From Flavobacterium sharifuzzamanii (GTDB taxonomy: Bacteria > Bacteroidota > Bacteroidia > Flavobacteriales > Flavobacteriaceae), in contig NZ_QJGZ01000038.1 in the NCBI RefSeq assembly GCF_003254585.1, positions 1 to 64,000 on the forward strand: 64,000 bases of DNA. Direction: 5' to 3'. Shown here one piece after another: positions 59,706 through 64,000 of this stretch. The position numbers and the translations under genes are program-made. The notes beneath the pieces were generated by a model. That model was not told the DNA's origin. It made no database searches and worked only from the letters and a program-made list of their open reading frames with translations. Positions within the stretch are counted from its first letter, which is position 1. Each line of letters opens with the position of its first letter.

Positions 59706-60440
59706 TTATTTAGAGTTTAATTTTGCAATTGCTTCTTTAATTCCTTCTCCTGCAACAGTATAATATGCAGGGCCTGCAAGAAGAATAATTTTTGTTAAAG
59801 GCTTATAATCCGTTAACTTTTTTTCTTTTAAATAAGATTGAGTTCTATAGGCTTCAAATGAACCTAAAACTACATTTTCGGCAACTAAAGCAGTTGGAGA
59901 ATCGATTCCCGCATCTTTAATATCGCTTGCAAAAGAATAATTTGAAACGCCTAAACGTAAAGCTTCACGCATGGCAGTGCTTCCAACGCTAATCATTAAA
60001 TCGGGAGTAAATTTATTGCGGTCTCCTAATCCGATTAATAATAATTGTTTTGATGCTAAAGTGCCTTTTGGTGGCGTAATCAATAAGGTTTCTAGAGTAT
60101 GGCCTGTAAATTTACCGCTTTTGCGTAATTCTGTAATAATACCTTTCAACGCATCATCTAAATGCACCATTCCGTTTAGGTTTGCAGGAAGGGCAGGAGG
60201 ATTAAAAATATCACCTTCTGTATATTCAAAAACGCAGGCAACTTGTAAGTCAGCTTTTGCTGCAGATGGTCCCTGAACCAATCCGTTTACTGCAATTCCG
60301 TCTACTTTCCCCCAAGTTACTGTAGAACCAATCGAAGCGGTTTGTGCAAATGCGTTGTTACAAAGAGAGCCTGCAAATGTTATAAGTAAAAGAAGTAGAT
60401 GCGAAAATCTAATTCTGTATGTTGAAGTGTTTGTTTTCAT
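59706..60440 (-). CDS. Exported M17 peptidase N-terminal-domain protein
   Basis: 244 aa with a signal peptide (ending NAFAQ). The body matches only the N-terminal, macro-like domain of leucyl aminopeptidases (M17): ACVFEYTEGDIFNPPALPA, NGMVHLDDALKGIITELRKS, TLASKQLLLIGLGDRNKFT and SVGSTAMREALRLGVSNYSF. The catalytic C-terminal domain with its zinc ligands is absent, so it should not be a peptidase. Such domain-only proteins are annotated in Bacteroidota without known function. It is 7 bp upstream of the amidohydrolase gene and is probably cotranscribed. Confidence 0.8.
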   Translation of the reverse strand: MKTNTSTYRIRFSHLLLLLITFAGSLCNNAFAQTASIGSTVTWGKVDGIAVNGLVQGPSAAKADLQVACVFEYTEGDIFNPPALPANLNGMVHLDDALKGIITELRKSGKFTGHTLETLLITPPKGTLASKQLLLIGLGDRNKFTPDLMISVGSTAMREALRLGVSNYSFASDIKDAGIDSPTALVAENVVLGSFEAYRTQSYLKEKKLTDYKPLTKIILLAGPAYYTVAGEGIKEAIAKLNSK

Positions 60441-60501
60441 GGTTAAGGGTTTAGTGTTGTTTTTATTTTTTTATGTGCACAAATTTTGACGCGGATATAA
60501 C

Positions 60502-60595
60502 GGATTTGCTATCGCAAAAGCGCGGATTTACACAGATTTTTTTATGATTTTATTTAATAATCCGTTTTTTTCAACGTCTTTGCGATAGCAAATCC
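60502..60595. repeat. 17-bp inverted repeat GGATTTGCTATCGCAAA
   Basis: Perfect arms at 60502-60518 and 60579-60595, with GCGG / CCGC words flanking. It lies between the M17-domain gene and the porin gene. Confidence 0.65.
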
Positions 60596-60635
60596 GCGTT
60601 ATCAGTGTCCTAATTTAGCGTCAGTATATTTTTTA

Positions 60636-62030
60636 TTAAAATTTAAATGTTAATCTGGCATTAAAGAAAACACCGTCTTTAGAATTCGGAATCACATCAT
60701 TGATAAAAGCACCTGTTTTGAAGTACTGAATACCGCTGACCACCGAAATGTATTTGTTTATGCCGTATGTAAAATTGGCGAGATAAGCCGTTCCTATATA
60801 TTTTTCGTCAGAATCGCTTCCGCGAAGGTTTAGTATTCCGCTTGGTCTATAAACTCCATCTTGTGTTGAATATCTCCAGTTTAAAACCACATCGACCTGC
60901 ATCTTTAAATTTGAAAGTAAATCAAATGTGGCATACGGATGAATATCGATTAGGTTTACTGGGCCAACTTGCGGACTAAAACCAAAATAACCTCCTTTTG
61001 GATATAGCGGATTAAAAGTTTGGAGATTTCCGTTGCCTTGATTTTTATCTCCTGAGATATAATCATTTCGAAGGTTTATGGTCGGTTTGAATTTTACATT
61101 TTCAAACATGTATCCAATATCAATAGATCCTGTCCAAGCGTTGATATTTCCAGATCCGAATGTTCCAAACTGATAAGCTGCTTCGAGATTGTAAATAAAA
61201 CCACCGCCATATTTCCATAATCTGGTACCTATTGTATGGCGTCTTTCGGGAGCAATTCCTTCTTCAAAAACAGAAGCATCTCTTCTGAACCCGAGATAAT
61301 ACAGATCGAGATTTCCTGCTTTTGGAAATATTATTTTAGAATAAGCTCCCCAAAGATTAAGCTGTTTAGACATTTTGTTATCAAAAACGCCTGTATAAAC
61401 AGTATCTGCCATCATCGCAAAAGCATCAACAGATACTCTTGACGAAGTATACATTAGTTTTCCTCCAGTGAAATAAAGTCTTGTATTTGGACCTTCTCGA
61501 ACAGAAATCAATCTTCCAGAGCCATAATCTAGTTCTTGTCTTCCAACACGAATCGTTACTTTTTTGTCCTTTTGCTGCCAGACATTCACATCCAAAAATA
61601 AATTCTGAACATTCAGCTGATCTTCGTCTATCCCGCGTGCTCCATTTGTACGGCCATCTTCTAAGGCACTTCTTAATTGGGCAAATATTCTAAAGTTTTT
61701 TCCTAAATGAATATCTGCATGAAGATCGTAGCGTTGGAGTAGGAAATTGTTATGTCCGACATTAAATCTTCCCCAATCTTCATTATTGAAATCAACGTAT
61801 TCATATCGAGCTTCTCCGCCAATTGACATATAAATGTCTTTCTTCTGATTTAAAGGAATGTATTTTAATCGTTCATAAAAGTTTCGATTTGAATCTTTTA
61901 AGAATTCGTAATTTTCATCATAACGCAAGAGTTTAAAATTTTGAGATGATGATATGTTTCCCATTAAAAGAAAAGAGATAATAACAAACAAGAGGAATTT
62001 TGGCGATATGGATTTTGATGATTCCAACAT
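60636..62030 (-). CDS. Alginate-export-type outer-membrane porin
   Basis: 464 aa with a signal peptide (ending NISSSQ). It is a beta-barrel of about 18 strands: YMSIGGEARYEYVDFNNEDW at the start, TIRVGRQELDYGSGRLISVR near residue 165, and a C-terminal DGVFFNARLTFKF strand with terminal Phe. The pattern is that of the alginate-export family (AlgE-like), which in Bacteroidota covers many porins for unrelated solutes, so alginate need not be the substrate. It is in line with the hydrolase genes on both sides. The export of a detoxification product is possible but unproven. Confidence 0.85.
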   Translation of the reverse strand: MLESSKSISPKFLLFVIISFLLMGNISSSQNFKLLRYDENYEFLKDSNRNFYERLKYIPLNQKKDIYMSIGGEARYEYVDFNNEDWGRFNVGHNNFLLQRYDLHADIHLGKNFRIFAQLRSALEDGRTNGARGIDEDQLNVQNLFLDVNVWQQKDKKVTIRVGRQELDYGSGRLISVREGPNTRLYFTGGKLMYTSSRVSVDAFAMMADTVYTGVFDNKMSKQLNLWGAYSKIIFPKAGNLDLYYLGFRRDASVFEEGIAPERRHTIGTRLWKYGGGFIYNLEAAYQFGTFGSGNINAWTGSIDIGYMFENVKFKPTINLRNDYISGDKNQGNGNLQTFNPLYPKGGYFGFSPQVGPVNLIDIHPYATFDLLSNLKMQVDVVLNWRYSTQDGVYRPSGILNLRGSDSDEKYIGTAYLANFTYGINKYISVVSGIQYFKTGAFINDVIPNSKDGVFFNARLTFKF

Positions 62031-62071
62031 AATGAAGCGTAAGAGATTGATATTAAATTTGGATTTTCTGA

Positions 62072-62704
62072 TTAGTGTTTTAGCATCGTGTGTGCGTACT
62101 GAATGCCTAAACCGTAAGAACCGCCATATTTTTTCATTAAAGAAGTTACAGGACCATATGTAGCTTCGCGCGCCCAGTCTCTTTGAAGTTCTAACAAATA
62201 TTGAATAGAAGTGATCGGAATTGCACCGGCTTGTACCATTCTCTGTACAGAACGTTCATGAGCTTCTTTGCTTACATCACCGCAAGCGTCTGTAATAATG
62301 TAAACTTCGTAACCTTCTTCGATAGCAGACAAAGCTGGACCAACGATACAAACTCCTGTCCATAAGCCTGCTAGAACGAGTTTCTTTTTGTTTTTGGCTA
62401 CAATAGCTTTATAAGCATTTTCATCCTCCCAAGTATTCATTGTCGTTCTGTCAATATATCCAGAAGTTGCAATTGGATAAAATTCTTCAACTTCAGGAAA
62501 AACAGGGCCTGAGAAACTTTCTTCTGCAACTGTAGTTACAACTGTTGCCACATCAAAGATTTTTGATGCTCCAGAAACGATGGCCACATTTGTGCGTAAT
62601 TCGTTTATAGGAAGATTGCTTGTAGCAAAAGCCATTTGACCTTCAAAATCGATTAAGACTAAAGCGTGATTATCTGGAGTTAATAAGTTAGATGATGGTT
62701 TCAT
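62072..62704 (-). CDS. Isochorismatase-like cysteine hydrolase (YcaC type)
   Basis: 210 aa. The triad of the cysteine hydrolase fold is visible: Asp in ALVLIDFEGQMAF, Lys in KKKLVLAGLW and Cys in GVCIVGPALSAIEEGYEV. YIITDACGDVSKEAHERSVQ and the cis-peptide region follow. The YcaC group acts on an unknown small amide. It lies 41 bp before the porin gene, probably in one unit. Upstream there is a palindromic CGATATATCG motif shared with the dioxygenase cluster. The extra ~30 C-terminal residues (YGPVTSLMKKYGGSYGLGIQ) are usual for this subgroup. Confidence 0.88.
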   Translation of the reverse strand: MKPSSNLLTPDNHALVLIDFEGQMAFATSNLPINELRTNVAIVSGASKIFDVATVVTTVAEESFSGPVFPEVEEFYPIATSGYIDRTTMNTWEDENAYKAIVAKNKKKLVLAGLWTGVCIVGPALSAIEEGYEVYIITDACGDVSKEAHERSVQRMVQAGAIPITSIQYLLELQRDWAREATYGPVTSLMKKYGGSYGLGIQYAHTMLKH

Positions 62705-62767
62705 GATGTTTATTATTTTTTAGATTTATAATTAGGTAAAGGATTTTTTTAGTTTCTGAGAGAACTA

Positions 62768-62793
62768 GCGATATATCGTTATTCTTGCGATAT
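62768..62793. promoter_or_regulatory. CGATATATCG palindrome with repeated GCGATAT
   Basis: GCGATATATCG (62768-62778) holds a 10-bp palindrome, and GCGATAT is directly repeated at 62787-62793, 19 bp away. It lies 65-90 bp before the YcaC-type gene. The same palindrome core is at 54352-54361. Confidence 0.45.
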
Positions 62794-62808
62794 GCTGTTA
62801 TTTTTATA

Positions 62809-63126
62809 TTAATGTGTAGACAGCTTTTTAATCATTTCGGCAGAAATAGAATCTGCATAAATTCCAAAGGCACTGGTTAGAACACCTTTTACATTGTAGA
62901 CGTCAGAGATTATGCCGTACACAATGTCTTCATCGCCAGGATCAGTATCGCCTTCAAAACGAAATAAATATTCGATTTTGAAATCTTCAGGAGACATACT
63001 AAGCGTATTGTTATTGTACCGTATGCAATCTGAATCGAGATTAAAGTTTTCTGTAAAACCTTGTCCATTCAGCCATTGCAAAGCTTCTGTAACGGTCTCA
63101 AAATAGGGTTGTTGTAGTGAACTCAT
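62809..63126 (-). CDS. Small conserved acidic protein of unknown function
   Basis: 105 aa, acidic, soluble. VTEALQWLNGQGFTENFNLD, DFKIEYLFRFEGDTDPGDED, VYGIISDVYNVKGVLTSAFG, DSISAEMIKKLSTH: this pattern is widespread in Bacteroidota, where it is sometimes labelled phosphoribosylpyrophosphate synthetase, a label not supported by any PRPP motif here. It is encoded between the haloperoxidase-like and YcaC-type hydrolase genes on the same strand. Function is unknown. Confidence 0.75.
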   Translation of the reverse strand: MSSLQQPYFETVTEALQWLNGQGFTENFNLDSDCIRYNNNTLSMSPEDFKIEYLFRFEGDTDPGDEDIVYGIISDVYNVKGVLTSAFGIYADSISAEMIKKLSTH

Positions 63127-63186
63127 GGTTTAGAGAGTTTATAAACTGTCTGCAAAGAATTTTTGCAGACAGCTATGTTTTAAGAG

Positions 63187-64000
63187 TTATTTTATGAAAG
63201 CTAGAATATCATTATTGATTGTTTCTGCTTCTGTAGTTGGCATTCCATGAGGAAATCCTGGGTAAGAAATCAATTTTCCGTTTTTCAGCAACGCAGCCGA
63301 TTTTGGTGCTTGATGATAAGGAACTATTTGGTCATCTTCTCCGTGCAAAACAAGAACCGGAATATCCAAACTTTTAAGATCTTCTCTAAAATCGGTTTCA
63401 GAGAAAGCTTTAATTCCTTCATAATGAGCCAAAACAGAACCCATCATTCCTTGACGCCACCAATTTTGTTTAATTCCTTCTTGAACTGTTTGGCCTTCAC
63501 GGTTCCATCCATAAAAAGGAATTGGAAAATCATAAAAATATTGTGATCTAGTAAAAGCTGTTCCTTTTCTAATTTCGTCAAAAACAGACAAAGGTACACC
63601 TTCAGGATTTGATTCGCTTTGAACCATAATCGGCGGTACAGCACTAATGATTACAGCTTTTGAGATACGCCCTTTTCCGTATTTTGCTGCATAACGAATT
63701 ACTTCACCGCCTCCTGTTGAGTGACCAACGTGAATTGCATCTTTTAAGTCAAGAGCCTCAACTAATTGTGCAATGTCTGACGCGTAAGTTTCCATGTTGT
63801 TTCCTTCAGAAGTTTGGCTTGAACGTCCGTGTCCGCGGCGATCATGGGCAATAACTCTGTATCCTTTTTGAAGAAAAAACATCATCTGTGCGTCCCAATC
63901 ATCGCTTGATAAAGGCCATCCGTGGTGAAAAACAATTGGCTGTCCTTTTCCCCAATCTTTGTAATAAATTTCTGCTCCGTCTTTTACTGTAAATGTGCTC
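63187..64000 (-). CDS. Alpha/beta hydrolase, non-haem haloperoxidase type (partial)
   Basis: Runs off the right edge. The frame is open to the last base; the part inside the window begins STFTVKDGAEIYYKDWGKGQ, so only the first one or few residues are missing. FHHGWPLSSDDWDAQM is the oxyanion region, VGHSTGGGEVIRYAAKYG the nucleophile elbow with Ser, and LVLHGEDDQIVPYHQAP and FPHGMPTTE hold the Asp and His. This is the chloroperoxidase F-type family of metal-free enzymes that act as esterases or perhydrolases. It belongs to the - strand series of detoxification-like genes. Confidence 0.9.
   Translation of the reverse strand, partial: STFTVKDGAEIYYKDWGKGQPIVFHHGWPLSSDDWDAQMMFFLQKGYRVIAHDRRGHGRSSQTSEGNNMETYASDIAQLVEALDLKDAIHVGHSTGGGEVIRYAAKYGKGRISKAVIISAVPPIMVQSESNPEGVPLSVFDEIRKGTAFTRSQYFYDFPIPFYGWNREGQTVQEGIKQNWWRQGMMGSVLAHYEGIKAFSETDFREDLKSLDIPVLVLHGEDDQIVPYHQAPKSAALLKNGKLISYPGFPHGMPTTEAETINNDILAFIK

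Overview
The window looks like chromosomal DNA of a Flavobacterium-type member of the Bacteroidota. The DNA is AT-rich. Promoters carry TAxxTTTG -7 boxes. One protein has a type IX secretion (T9SS) C-terminal sorting domain, there is a T6SS VgrG, and the intergenic regions are crowded with short palindromic repeats typical of flavobacteria. No rRNA, tRNA, CRISPR array, transposase or prophage core was seen. The first and last genes are cut by the window edges.

Layout. (1) 1-11805, + strand: a tightly packed operon of fibre-like secreted paralogues with GxVGIGT motifs and a shared C-terminal coiled-coil module, a small T9SS-tagged protein, a 2131-residue Rhs/SpvB protein with a polymorphic-toxin tip resembling type 23, and a lipoprotein that is probably its immunity partner. 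(2) 12032-17767, - strand: a TPR lipoprotein, then the oxidative pentose phosphate operon gnd-zwf-pgl. (3) 18152-21732: an STN/surface-repeat protein, a divergent HxlR regulator/SDR pair and a small conserved protein. (4) 22088-27717, - strand: a T6SS cargo island with VgrG, a small linked protein, a candidate SleB-like cell-wall hydrolase effector, and three exported or membrane proteins separated by a repeated hairpin sequence. (5) 28279-37678: an OxyR-like regulator, alpha/beta hydrolases, OsmC and Ohr peroxidases, a large repeat-rich lipoprotein, a cupin and a DUF1223 protein. (6) 38043-51963: two LytS/LytTR two-component systems, DoxX, a universal stress protein, a stand-alone FabH and an RND efflux operon. 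(7) 52045-64000, mostly - strand: a ring-cleaving dioxygenase/cupin/esterase group like the Mhq quinone-stress genes, GNAT, DUF1275, Dps, then DoxX, a YtcJ-type amidohydrolase, an M17 N-domain protein, an alginate-export-type porin, a YcaC-type hydrolase and a haloperoxidase-like hydrolase.

How it fits together. Two regions are interbacterial antagonism loci (Rhs, and VgrG cargo). Much of the rest is oxidative, electrophile and envelope stress defence. The most striking regulatory signal is a 21-bp-period direct repeat (TCCRTTTCA-like, fitting LytTR binding sites) at the same distance from the -7 box in front of four transcription units: the cupin, the epoxide-hydrolase-like enzyme with Ohr, DoxX, and the RND pump. 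Two LytTR regulators are encoded among these targets, so this may be a compact, undescribed LytTR stress regulon.
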